Shown: positions 14,267 through 21,363 of the stretch, one piece after another
Numbering within the stretch: position 1 is the first letter of the stretch
How the letters are laid out: each line of letters opens with the position of its first letter
Assembly (NCBI GenBank): GCA_002385545.1
Contig: DGDR01000024.1
Span: forward strand, 4,307 to 31,342
DNA from: Clostridium sp. UBA3947
GTDB taxonomy: Bacteria; Bacillota; Clostridia; Clostridiales; Clostridiaceae
Reading direction: 5' to 3'
DNA length: 27,036 nt
The notes under the pieces: generated by a model
Seen by the model: only the letters and a program-made list of their open reading frames with translations
Database searches by the model: none
What the model was told of the DNA's origin: nothing
Translations under genes and position numbers: made by a program

Positions 14267-14821
14267 TTAAAATTCTTTAAACATTTCTCTTTTTACACCG
14301 CATACTGGACATTTATCAACATTGGCCCCTATCTCAGTGTAACCACAAATTGGACATACATAGATTTTTTCGTCGCCAATATCCTTACCATTTCTTGCAG
14401 CATCTTGAGCATCCTTAAACAATTTAGCGTGGATTTTTTCTGCCTCTAAAGCATAACGGAAAGCCTTTTCAGCATCCTTTTCGTTTTGGAATTTAGCTGC
14501 TTCCAAGTATACAGGATACATCTGTTCAACTTCATGAAGCTCTCCATCTATAGCTCCCTGTAGGTTTTCCACTATATTGGTATTGCCAAATACAGCTCCT
14601 GCTGCAACAGACTTGTCTCCCACTTCTTCCTTAAGAACATTAAAATGATTTTTAGCATGTGCCCATTCTGCGTAGGCTATTCCTCTAAATAATCTTCCTA
14701 TGTTAGGATATCCGTCCTTATCGGCAGCATCGCCCCATATTAAATATCTCATATGAGCCATGCTTTCTCCGCCATAGGCTGAACGCAGAAAGTCAGCTGT
14801 CATTGCATTGTTAACTCCCAT
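14267..14821 (-). CDS. Rubrerythrin
   Basis: A non-haem iron peroxidase that reduces hydrogen peroxide and so protects anaerobes from oxygen. The protein has 184 residues from the chosen start. The N-terminal four-helix bundle carries the di-iron ligands in YGGESMAHMRY, AYAEWAHAKNHF, GELHEVEQMYP and EAEKIHAKLF. The C-terminal rubredoxin domain has CPICG and CPVCG (C156, C159, C171, C174). The ATG at 14819-14821 is preferred to a GTG three codons earlier: AAAGGG lies 11 nt before the ATG, too close to the GTG. Separate from the transsulfuration operon, which ends about 107 bp upstream. With the superoxide dismutase at the right edge it forms an anti-oxidant theme. Confidence 0.93.
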   Translation of the reverse strand: MGVNNAMTADFLRSAYGGESMAHMRYLIWGDAADKDGYPNIGRLFRGIAYAEWAHAKNHFNVLKEEVGDKSVAAGAVFGNTNIVENLQGAIDGELHEVEQMYPVYLEAAKFQNEKDAEKAFRYALEAEKIHAKLFKDAQDAARNGKDIGDEKIYVCPICGYTEIGANVDKCPVCGVKREMFKEF

Positions 14822-14927
14822 TAATAACACATCCCTTTCTCAGTGATTTCCAGTTATATTATTATGCTATCCCGTATTTTTTATTCAGTAATTTCATAAA
14901 AATCTGGAGTTAACATGATAAATTTGC

Positions 14928-15836
14928 CTAGTATATATTCTTACTAAAGTATCGGTCTTCTCTATCTGGTAACACAGTAATAATATTGCCCCTTTCTATT
15001 GTGCTAGCTAGCTTTAAGGCTGCTGCCACTGCCGCTCCTGAAGAGCTACCTACAATAAGCCCCTCTCTCAAGGCTAGGAGCTTAACCATATGAAAAGCCT
15101 CATCATCGCTAACCTTTATGACCTTATCTACCAAGGACATATCCATAGTCCTTGGAATAAAGTTATTACCTATACCCTCTATATTATAACAACCCTCTGT
15201 TCCACCACCCATAGTTGAACCCACTGGATCCGCTAAAACTCCTATAATATCCTGCTTATGCTCTCTAAAATACCTCATTACCCCGGTAAAGGTTCCACCG
15301 CTGCCTGCTCCTGCTACAAAGTAGTGGACTTGTCCTTCTAGCGCCTCATATATTTCAGGCCCTGTAGTTTCATAATGGGCCTTAGGGTTAGCCTCATTCT
15401 CAAACTGCTCCATAGATATTGAATTCTCAATAGCTGCTAACAATTCCCTAGCCTTTTCCACTGCTCCTAGCATCCCCTTTTCTCTAGGAGTATTGATTAT
15501 CTCTGTCCCTAGTGCTTTCATTATAGTTTGCTTTTCTATTGAGAACTTTTCTGGCACCACACAGATTAGCTTGTAACCCTTATTAAGGACTGCATAGGCT
15601 AAGCCGATTCCTGTATTGCCAGCGGTAGCTTCCACTATAGTATAGCCAGGCTTTAGCTTTCCTTCCCTTTCAGCCTTCTCTATCATATAAAGACCAATTC
15701 TATCCTTAATACTACCACCGGGATTTTGATTTTCCAGCTTAGCAAAGACATTCACTCCAGCCTTTATTCCTAAATTTTTTAGTTTTAACAGAGGTGTTTT
15801 CCCTATAAGTTCTCTAATGTCATTAATATACTCCAT
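14928..15836 (-). CDS. mccA: PLP-dependent cysteine synthase / cystathionine beta-synthase (MccA-type)
   Basis: A protein of 302 residues of the fold II PLP family. The Schiff-base lysine is K44 in PGGSIKDR. The phosphate-binding loop AGSGGTFTG and the N-terminal IRELIGKTPLLKL are typical. Alone it could be CysK, which makes cysteine from O-acetylserine and sulfide. Its place 30 bp after an mccB-like gene, under a Cys T-box, points to MccA, which joins homocysteine and serine (or O-acetylserine) to cystathionine in reverse transsulfuration. AAAGGAGG lies 6 nt before ATG. Last gene of the operon; no clear terminator is visible before the rubrerythrin gene. Confidence 0.88.
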   Translation of the reverse strand: MEYINDIRELIGKTPLLKLKNLGIKAGVNVFAKLENQNPGGSIKDRIGLYMIEKAEREGKLKPGYTIVEATAGNTGIGLAYAVLNKGYKLICVVPEKFSIEKQTIMKALGTEIINTPREKGMLGAVEKARELLAAIENSISMEQFENEANPKAHYETTGPEIYEALEGQVHYFVAGAGSGGTFTGVMRYFREHKQDIIGVLADPVGSTMGGGTEGCYNIEGIGNNFIPRTMDMSLVDKVIKVSDDEAFHMVKLLALREGLIVGSSSGAAVAAALKLASTIERGNIITVLPDREDRYFSKNIY

Positions 15837-15866
15837 TACTACCTCCTTTATAAAAGCAGTTTTTCT

Positions 15867-17012
15867 CTATTGTCGAGCCTTTTCGATAGCCCTATTTATA
15901 TCCTCAAGTAAATCTTCAACATTTTCTATTCCTACAGACAGCCTTATTAGGTTATCTACTATGCCTACCTTTCTTCTTATATCTGCAGGTATGGAGGCAT
16001 GGGTCATGGTAGCAGGATGGCTAACTAGGGATTCCACTCCCCCTAAGCTTTCCCCAAAGGTTATAAGTTCCAGACTCTCAATAAACTTCTTATAGCTAAA
16101 GCCTTCCTTAAGCACAAAAGCTATCATAGCTCCAAAGCCTTTAGCCTGCTTTTTCTGAACCTCATAACCTGGATGATCCTCAAAGCCTGGATAATATACC
16201 TTTTCAACCTCATCTCTACTTCTCAAGTATTCGGCTACAGCCTTTGCATTTGAGTTGTGCCTATCCATCCTTACTGCCAAGGTCTTTATACCTCTAATCA
16301 TTAGGAAGGAATCAAAGGGTGCCAAAACTCCTCCTGTTGCATTTTGTATAAAATGAAGTCTTTCTGCTAGTTCCTTTGAATTTACCACCGCCAAGCCAGA
16401 TACAGTGTCGCTATGACCTCCTAGATACTTAGTGCCGCTGTGAACAACAATATCTGCTCCCAGCTCAATAGGCTTTTGCAAATAAGGAGTCATAAAGGTG
16501 TTATCAACTATGGTAAGCAAATTGTTTTCCTTAGCCAGCTTAGATACCTCTTCTATATCGGTAATACCTAACAGAGGATTAGTTGGACTTTCAATATAGA
16601 TAGCTTTAACGGTGTCATCTATAGCTTCTCTAATTTCATCTAAATTTGAAGTATTAACGATACTGTAATCTATATTGAAATTCTTAAAAACCTTATCTAT
16701 TACCCTAAAGCTACCACCATAGATATTATTTGATATAAGTAGCTTATCTCCAGCCTTGAACAAGGACAGCACTGCAGTTATAGCTGCCATTCCAGAAGCA
16801 AAGGCAAAGCCTGCATAGCCCCCTTCTAGCTCAGCTATAAGTTCCTCCAAGGCCTTTCTAGTAGGATTGCCAGTTCTTGAATATTCATAACCCTTGTTAA
16901 CCCCCATAGCAGGCTGCTTATAGGTTGAGGTTTGGTAAATTGGTATATTTACCGCTCCTGTGCTCTCATCTCCATCAATTCCACCATGTATTAATAATGA
17001 TTCTATTTTCAT
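15867..17012 (-). CDS. mccB: Cystathionine gamma-lyase/synthase family enzyme (MccB-type)
   Basis: A fold I PLP enzyme of the Cys/Met metabolism family, 381 residues from the chosen start. It has EYSRTGNPTR near the N-terminus, the internal aldimine lysine K195 in HSGTKYLGGHSD, IVDNTFMTPYLQ, and the C-terminal SVGIENVEDLL. In the MccB role it splits cystathionine to cysteine, 2-oxobutyrate and ammonia. The operon context favours this over methionine-direction MetB. The start is the ATG at 17010-17012 with GGGAGG 7 nt upstream; a TTG five codons earlier lies against that ribosome site. An 11-bp perfect hairpin precedes it. Confidence 0.9.
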   Translation of the reverse strand: MKIESLLIHGGIDGDESTGAVNIPIYQTSTYKQPAMGVNKGYEYSRTGNPTRKALEELIAELEGGYAGFAFASGMAAITAVLSLFKAGDKLLISNNIYGGSFRVIDKVFKNFNIDYSIVNTSNLDEIREAIDDTVKAIYIESPTNPLLGITDIEEVSKLAKENNLLTIVDNTFMTPYLQKPIELGADIVVHSGTKYLGGHSDTVSGLAVVNSKELAERLHFIQNATGGVLAPFDSFLMIRGIKTLAVRMDRHNSNAKAVAEYLRSRDEVEKVYYPGFEDHPGYEVQKKQAKGFGAMIAFVLKEGFSYKKFIESLELITFGESLGGVESLVSHPATMTHASIPADIRRKVGIVDNLIRLSVGIENVEDLLEDINRAIEKARQ

Positions 17013-17051
17013 TTTTCTTCCTCCCAATCTTTTAATTTTAAAATTATATAG

Positions 17052-17081
17052 GATAGAAACTCAGCAAACCGAGTTTCTATC
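17052..17081 (-). promoter_or_regulatory. Intercistronic hairpin between the methyltransferase and mccB
   Basis: GATAGAAACTC (17052-17062) and GAGTTTCTATC (17071-17081) form a perfect 11-bp stem with an 8-nt loop. It is not followed by a T run on the minus strand, so an mRNA processing or stability element is more likely than a full terminator. Confidence 0.6.
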
Positions 17082-17101
17082 AGCTAGTAGATAATCTTAG
17101 C

Positions 17102-17731
17102 TTATAGCCTCTTCACTGCTGTAGCTATAAAAATTCCTGTTTCAGTATATTCTCCCTTGCTAGAATAGCCCTTGCAGCTTAGATCGGTGTTCTCAATTTT
17201 TATATCCTTAAAGCCAGCCTCCCCAAGCCACTGACTTATTTGGTCATTAGAAAATCCTAGCCATTCATCGAACATTTCCTCTCTGGCCCATTCCCCATCA
17301 TGCTCCATTACATCAGAAATAACCACTATGCCCTCTTCCTTTATTACCCTATACATTTCTTTAATAGCCTTCCAGGGCTCCTTAATATGATGAAGGGCCA
17401 TATTTATAAAGGTGCCATCTAGTGATTCATCAAACAAAGGCAAATTGTCTAAAGAGGATTTTATAGGATATATATTTTTTACCTTTTCCTTTAAGCTTGT
17501 TTTCTTTAGCTCCTTCAGCATATTAACAGAGTTATCTATAGAGAAAACTAAACTAGCCTCCCTTGCTAGAGCTAAAGATACAAATCCAGTACCACAGCCT
17601 AAATCTGCCACCACCTTATCCCTTAGGTCATAAATTGAAAGCAGCTTGTATTTAAGTCTTTCTTCAAAATATTCACTTCTAATAACATTCCACTTAGCAG
17701 CTATAGAATCAAAATATTGTACTGAATTCAT
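17102..17731 (-). CDS. SAM-dependent methyltransferase (UbiG/YrrT-like) of the transsulfuration operon
   Basis: A class I methyltransferase of 209 residues. The SAM-binding motif is DLGCGTGF (43-50), followed by the acidic end of strand beta-2 (FSIDNS) and the motif ALHHIKEPWKAIKEMYRVIKEEG. It starts with NSVQYFDSIAAKWN. First gene of the operon behind the Cys T-box, as ubiG is in the ubiG-mccB-mccA operon of C. acetobutylicum and yrrT in the Bacillus subtilis mccAB operon. In those systems it is thought to take part in the SAM-to-homocysteine branch; the methyl acceptor is unknown. Despite the name, no link to ubiquinone is implied. AAGGAGG lies about 9 nt before ATG. Confidence 0.85.
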   Translation of the reverse strand: MNSVQYFDSIAAKWNVIRSEYFEERLKYKLLSIYDLRDKVVADLGCGTGFVSLALAREASLVFSIDNSVNMLKELKKTSLKEKVKNIYPIKSSLDNLPLFDESLDGTFINMALHHIKEPWKAIKEMYRVIKEEGIVVISDVMEHDGEWAREEMFDEWLGFSNDQISQWLGEAGFKDIKIENTDLSCKGYSSKGEYTETGIFIATAVKRL

Positions 17732-17761
17732 AAACCTTTTCCTCCTTATAATTTTTTAAAC

Positions 17762-18117
17762 AAAAAACTTCTGTCCTCTAAACATAGAGGCAGAAGTTTA
17801 TTCCGCGGTTCCACTCTAATTATCCCATAGTCTTTAGGCTACAGGATATCTCCTTTACATCGGTACATGGGATTTCTTTATATTGGATTATCTAGAAATC
17901 CTTCTTATACCTTAACGCTATAACAGGCGTACCTGCTGCTGTCTACTAGAGAATACTACTCTTTCGAAGCAGTGCTCAAAGATGCATTCACAGAAGTTCC
18001 ACTTAAAATCCCTTTCAGCCAATGAGGATTTCTCTCTGTTAGCTTTCCTTCTGCTACTATTTCTTATCAAAGCATTTATATATCCCTACTATTCCAATAA
18101 GATTTGTATATTTATAT
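17762..18117 (-). promoter_or_regulatory. T-box riboswitch, cysteine-specific
   Basis: On the minus strand the leader shows a stem I whose base pairs CAGAAG with CTTCTG. The specifier loop on its 3' side reads GAATGCA, with the codon TGC (Cys) at 17984-17986. The T-box core AGTGGAACCGCGG lies at 17803-17815; its TGGA bulge (17810-17813) would pair with an acceptor end carrying discriminator U, as in tRNA-Cys. A terminator follows with stem AACTTCTG-CCTCT / AGAGG-A-CAGAAGTT and a T6 run (17762-17797). Uncharged tRNA-Cys would favour the antiterminator and turn the operon on under cysteine shortage. Confidence 0.92.
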
Positions 18118-18123
18118 ATTAAT

Positions 18124-18152
18124 ATAGTATTCTGTCTCCTCAATTTTGTCAA
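18124..18152 (-). promoter_or_regulatory. Promoter of the T-box operon
   Basis: Minus-strand TTGACA (18147-18152), 17 bp, TACTAT (18124-18129). It places the transcript start near 18117, just upstream of stem I. Confidence 0.78.
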
Positions 18153-18281
18153 CAACATATTTTACTAGTTTTCATCATTTATACTCCTTATTATTACTTA
18201 TTAAATCCTACTATTAATTTAAATTTTTTCCTGATATAATTAATATGTATTTACTAATAATTCTTATCTATTAATACATCA

Positions 18282-18300
18282 AGTAATGATAATTATTGTT
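18282..18300 (+). promoter_or_regulatory. Possible Fur-type operator
   Basis: AGTAATGATAATTATTGTT matches the 19-bp Fur box consensus at 14 of 19 positions by eye and lies about 55 bp before the chemoreceptor gene. In AT-rich DNA such a score can arise by chance. Confidence 0.25.
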
Positions 18301-18353
18301 TTGCATTTATATAAACTTTTAAGTAAGATATATAATCCAAGGAGGGATAAAAT

Positions 18354-18860
18354 TTGAAACTAAGAGGAAAAATACTTCTTATGGTCACATCCTTATTACT
18401 ATTTCTAGGTTTGTCTACCTTTGTAATTGTATACATCAATATAAACCATATTATAGTAAGTAATCTTAACTCCAGTCTAAACTCCTACATAACCCTAAGC
18501 TATGATTTATTAGAGGAAAGATATCCTGGAGAATGGTCTAAAGACGGAGATAAGCTTTATAAGGGGGACAAGCTTATCAACGGAGATTTTGAGTTTGTAG
18601 ATGCAGTTAAGGCTGCCACCAATTCTCCAACTACAATTTTTCTTGGTGACACCAGAGTATCAACTAACGTCCTAAGCAATGGCGAAAGAGCTGTTGGAAC
18701 AAAAGCTGCTCCTAAGGTAGTAAAAACGGTATTAGAAGAAGGAAAGGAATATACTGGGGAGGCTGATGTTGCTGGTACCCTCTACCAAACAAAATATATT
18801 CCTATAAAGGACAACAAGGGCCAGGTTATAGGCATGTTCTTTCTTGGAGTAGAAAAATAG
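18354..18860 (+). CDS. N-terminal sensor part of the interrupted chemoreceptor
   Basis: 168 residues with a membrane segment at about 8-29 and an extracellular region from 30 on. That region resembles the single Cache-type sensor of clostridial chemoreceptors, ending in YIPIKDNKGQVIGMFFLGVEK just where the second membrane helix should begin. The start is TTG with GGAGGG 7 nt upstream. As translated it would be a sensor domain tethered to the membrane without signalling output, which supports a broken gene. The ligand cannot be predicted. Confidence 0.65.
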   Translation: MKLRGKILLMVTSLLLFLGLSTFVIVYININHIIVSNLNSSLNSYITLSYDLLEERYPGEWSKDGDKLYKGDKLINGDFEFVDAVKAATNSPTTIFLGDTRVSTNVLSNGERAVGTKAAPKVVKTVLEEGKEYTGEADVAGTLYQTKYIPIKDNKGQVIGMFFLGVEK

Positions 18861-18887
18861 AGAATAGCTAACCAAGTAAATCATTTT

Positions 18888-20036
18888 ATGACCATCATAG
18901 CAGCTATAATTTTCATAGCATTAGCCTTAGCGGTGCTTATAGCTGTATTACTTACTAAGCCTATGAAAAGAAACATAAAAAGTATACTAGATACCTTTGA
19001 AAAAATCTCTAATGGAGACTTGAGTCAACCTTGTAATGTTAAGTCATCAGATGAAACAGGAAAAATTGCCAAGGACCTTAACATAATGAGAGAAAGCATC
19101 AAGGATCTAATAAATGAAATTAAGGAAGACTCAATAATGATAGAGAAAAGCTCCGAGACCCTAGCTAGCATATCTCAGGAAATGTTCAGCTCCTCAGAGG
19201 AAATAACTAATGCCATTAATGAGGTTGCAGAAGGTGCAAGTTCCCAAGCTAATAGTCTAATGGAAATATCAGAAAGCCTGAGTAGCTTTGGAAATGAAAT
19301 TGAAAATGTAGTTGCTTCTATTATAAATATAGATGCTAATGCAAAAGCAATTAGCGCTAAATCAGATAGCAGCAATAAGGAGCTGGAACATCTTATAGAA
19401 TCTATAAATAATATGAGCGGTACCTTTAATAGTTTTATGAACAAGCTTTTAATCCTGGATAATAACATTAGCAAAATTCATGATATTACTGGCTTAATTA
19501 ATAATATAGCTGAGCAAACTAATCTTCTATCCTTGAATGCAGCCATAGAAGCTTCCAGAGCCGGTGAAGCAGGCAAAGGCTTCTCAGTAGTTGCAGATGA
19601 AATAAGGAAGCTGGCTGAGCAAACAAAAAGCTCATCTCAGGAAATCACTAATTTAATAGCAAATGTAGCTGAAGAAAACGCAGCCTTAATGAATTCCTCA
19701 AAGGATGTCCATAAGGAAATAGATAAGCAAAATAATGTTGCACACACAACCATTGCTTCCTTCAAAGAAATAATAAAATCATTACAGGAAATAGCTCCAT
19801 TAATATACTCTATTAATAATCACATAAGCAGCATTAAACAGGAAAAGGACTATATATTAGATAAGGTTGAAGCTCTATCTGCCCTATCAGAAGAGGTATC
19901 TGCTTCCTCTGAAGAAGTATCCGCTTTCTCCGAGGAAATGAATTCTTCCACTGAGGAGGTTACTGCTACTGCTCAAAGCTTAAGTAATCTTACCTATAAC
20001 ATGACGGAGAAGGTAAAGAAGTTTAGATTGAACTAA
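18888..20036 (+). CDS. C-terminal HAMP and signalling part of the interrupted chemoreceptor
   Basis: 382 residues: TM2 (about 2-23), HAMP (about 24-77), then the methylation helices and the hairpin tip. The tip motif EQTNLLSLNAAIEASRAGE, followed by GKGFSVVADEIRKLAEQT, is the highly conserved CheA/CheW contact region. The C-terminal helix contains repeated SSEEVSA-type segments of the coiled coil. There is no ribosome site before the ATG at 18888, so independent translation is doubtful; the true product would include the sensor piece. It would signal to CheA in the chemotaxis array. A 13-bp terminator stem follows at 20049. Confidence 0.7.
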   Translation: MTIIAAIIFIALALAVLIAVLLTKPMKRNIKSILDTFEKISNGDLSQPCNVKSSDETGKIAKDLNIMRESIKDLINEIKEDSIMIEKSSETLASISQEMFSSSEEITNAINEVAEGASSQANSLMEISESLSSFGNEIENVVASIINIDANAKAISAKSDSSNKELEHLIESINNMSGTFNSFMNKLLILDNNISKIHDITGLINNIAEQTNLLSLNAAIEASRAGEAGKGFSVVADEIRKLAEQTKSSSQEITNLIANVAEENAALMNSSKDVHKEIDKQNNVAHTTIASFKEIIKSLQEIAPLIYSINNHISSIKQEKDYILDKVEALSALSEEVSASSEEVSAFSEEMNSSTEEVTATAQSLSNLTYNMTEKVKKFRLN

Positions 20037-20048
20037 TAGAAATGTGAA

Positions 20049-20103
20049 GTGGCTGTTGCACCGCTAGCAAGGCTGTAGGTTGTGCAACAGCCACTGTCCT
20101 TTT
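20049..20103 (+). terminator. Terminator after the chemoreceptor
   Basis: GTGGCTGTTGCAC (20049-20061) and GTGCAACAGCCAC (20082-20094) form a perfect 13-bp stem, followed by TGTCCTTTTATT. The arms share the core GGCTGTTGCAC with the terminator at 21273-21311. Confidence 0.75.
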
Positions 20104-20170
20104 ATTAGCTGTATTAGCTTGCTAAATGACCAATGACATATAAGGATTAGGATATCACTTTTTTACCTAA

Positions 20171-20222
20171 GTTGCTTTGTTTCAAATAAGTGTTGATGAT
20201 TAATCAAGATATTAGGACAAGC
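20171..20222 (+). repeat. Truncated second copy of the palindromic element
   Basis: 52 bp aligning without gaps to the minus strand of 4475-4526 at 43 of 52 positions. It starts with GTTGCTTTGTTTCAAA and ends with TAGGACAAGC. The opposite inverted end seen in the full copy is absent. It lies between the interrupted chemoreceptor and the toxin remnant. Confidence 0.72.
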
Positions 20223-20273
20223 ATTAGTCCATAGTAAATAGCATATATTAAATAACTAAAGGGAAGCAAAAAC

Positions 20274-20301
20274 AAAAGCCACAGTTTAACTATGGCTTTT
20301 T
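20274..20301 (-). terminator. Terminator after the toxin remnant
   Basis: AAAAGCCA (20274-20281) and TGGCTTTT (20293-20300) form an 8-bp stem with T runs on both strands, 7 bp beyond the end of the YoeB-like remnant. Confidence 0.65.
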
Positions 20302-20307
20302 ACTTTA

Positions 20308-20531
20308 CTAATTATAATGCCCATACAGCTTGCTATATATATTCTCATCATTAATACTATAGATAAGTCTGTGAACATCTGTTATTCTTCTACTCCAATA
20401 TACAGACAGCTCGTGCTTCAAAGGCTCAGGCTTTCCAATACCTTCATTTCCATTTCGTTCAATGTCTCTTATCATCCTATAGCCAATACAAATTAATGTG
20501 ACCAAGCAATATCTGAAAAGATCTTATTCAT
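20308..20531 (-). pseudogene. Decayed YoeB-family toxin gene
   Basis: The C-terminal part reads RMIRDIERNGNEGIGKPEPL, then KHELSVYWSRRITDVHRLIYSI, which is the core of YoeB-type ribosome-dependent mRNA endonucleases, including the catalytic E of KPEP and the R of EHR-like DVHR. The true start appears to be the ATG at 20529-20531, which encodes MNKIFSDIAWSH in another frame, followed by a stop. One extra A after CAT and loss of roughly 10 codons explain the break: correcting the A gives HYLYWL, the normal continuation, and the next family segment is missing. The end (YGHYN) also deviates from the usual RYHY. A functional toxin is very unlikely. Confidence 0.8.
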
Positions 20532-20599
20532 CTATTAGTTCCCCCTTTCGCCTTTAGCTGCTCAATGGACTTTAACAGTTCATTATAATATACTCTATC
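20528..20599 (-). pseudogene. C-terminal remnant of a YefM-type antitoxin
   Basis: A stretch of 23 codons in frame to a TGA at 20528-20530 reads NELLKSIEQLKAKGGTNR at its end, matching the C-terminus of YefM/Axe antitoxins (LLxSIEQLxxG). The TGA overlaps the ATG of the toxin remnant as ATGA, the coupling normal for yefM-yoeB pairs. The 5' part is gone: the frame begins where the ytaF gene ends (stop at 20595-20597), so the deletion junction lies at the ytaF stop. Confidence 0.7.
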
Positions 20600-21194
20600 C
20601 CACTAGTAGCTGATATAGACCTAAAAATATTATAATTAAGGCTGAAATATACTCAATGCACTTTGCAAGTCTGCTGCTAATTAACTTTTTTCCTATAAAA
20701 AAACCAAGCTTAACGAAAACCATACTAAATATTAGAGATAAAAGAGAGGTTATAAAAATATTTAGCCCTGCAACACTAGCCCCTATGCCAATTCCAACGT
20801 TGTTTACTGATAGAATAACTCCTAAGATTACTGCTTCCTTAACTTCAATTTCCTGTGAGCTGTCCTTATCAAAATGCTCAGGATGATTTATATAATCCTG
20901 ATATCCTAAGCTTTGGCCCCTCTCTTTCTTTTTCCTAAGAGAACTAATTAGCATATAGAAGCCAAATAAAATTAATAATACACTTCCTATAATAGTAGTA
21001 TATTTATATGATATACCTTCATGGAGCCCTAGCCCTAGCAACATGGCTAAAAAGGTTCCTAATGAAGAAATAGCTGCTACAAGGAAATTGCTACAGAATT
21101 TTAGTCTTATACCCTTGCTACCATAGCTTAGGCCTATAATAAGGCTATCGCTACTAGCAGCAGCACAAAAGAAGAAGGTTGATAGTACATGCAT
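20595..21194 (-). CDS. ytaF: Sporulation membrane protein YtaF (MntP-like fold)
   Basis: A protein of 199 residues with six predicted membrane helices in two groups of three. The first group opens with FFFCAAASSDSLIIGLSYGSKG and the second with AVILGVILSVNNVGIGIGASVAG, an internal repeat with a buried Asp or Asn-Asn pair. They are separated by a charged loop (about 87-116). This two-fold layout is shared with MntP manganese exporters. YtaF is found in spore-formers and is assigned to sporulation, with transport function unproven. GGAGG lies 5-6 nt before ATG. A 9-bp stem brackets the ribosome site. The last codons touch the antitoxin remnant. Confidence 0.88.
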   Translation of the reverse strand: MHVLSTFFFCAAASSDSLIIGLSYGSKGIRLKFCSNFLVAAISSLGTFLAMLLGLGLHEGISYKYTTIIGSVLLILFGFYMLISSLRKKKERGQSLGYQDYINHPEHFDKDSSQEIEVKEAVILGVILSVNNVGIGIGASVAGLNIFITSLLSLIFSMVFVKLGFFIGKKLISSRLAKCIEYISALIIIFLGLYQLLVG

Positions 21195-21223
21195 CTGTTC
21201 CTCCAGCTAACTTGATGTACTAT
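21182..21223 (-). promoter_or_regulatory. Stem enclosing the ribosome site and start of ytaF
   Basis: ATAGTACAT (21182-21190, inside the ytaF coding start) and ATGTACTAT (21215-21223) are a 9-bp inverted repeat. In the mRNA it closes a loop of 24 nt holding GGAGG and the start codon. It could gate translation, or be a protein operator near the promoter. Confidence 0.45.
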
Positions 21224-21272
21224 ATAATAGAAAAAAAGAGCTCTTTTGTTTCCTGTTAATAGGAAAACAAAA

Positions 21273-21311
21273 GCTGCTGCACAGGTACCAAATTGGTCCT
21301 TGTGCAACAGC
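21273..21311 (-). terminator. Terminator after the lipoprotein gene
   Basis: GCTGCTGCACAGGTACC (21273-21289) and GGTCCTTGTGCAACAGC (21295-21311) pair over 17 positions with a few mismatches; on the minus strand GCTTTTGTTTTCC follows. A second hairpin, CTTTTGTTTCCT / AGGAAAACAAAAG (21243-21273), abuts it. Confidence 0.75.
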
Positions 21312-21363
21312 CTTTAAAATTTCACATATTCTTAAACCCTTTTATTACATAGTCTTTTATTTG

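Larger units (their letters stand above)
18354..20036 (+). pseudogene. Methyl-accepting chemotaxis gene interrupted by an in-frame TAG
   Basis: The two pieces at 18354-18860 and 18888-20036 are in the same frame. Between them are only the TAG at 18858-18860 and nine sense codons (RIANQVNHF). Ignoring the TAG yields a normal chemoreceptor of about 560 residues. Its order would be TM1, a Cache-type extracellular sensor ending in GMFFLGVEK, TM2, HAMP and the signalling coiled coil. The second piece has no ribosome site of its own. The likely explanations are a recent nonsense mutation, a base error in the assembly, or stop-codon readthrough. Confidence 0.7.

Noticed and set aside
14831..14927. 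S-box/SAM riboswitch antisense behind mccA
   Set aside because: The gap is too short and lacks the conserved SAM-riboswitch core on either strand.
18858..18860. Pyrrolysine or other programmed decoding at the chemoreceptor TAG
   Set aside because: No pyl genes or PYLIS-like element are visible, and chemoreceptors are not known pyrrolysine proteins. Mutation or base error is simpler; kept only as a test.
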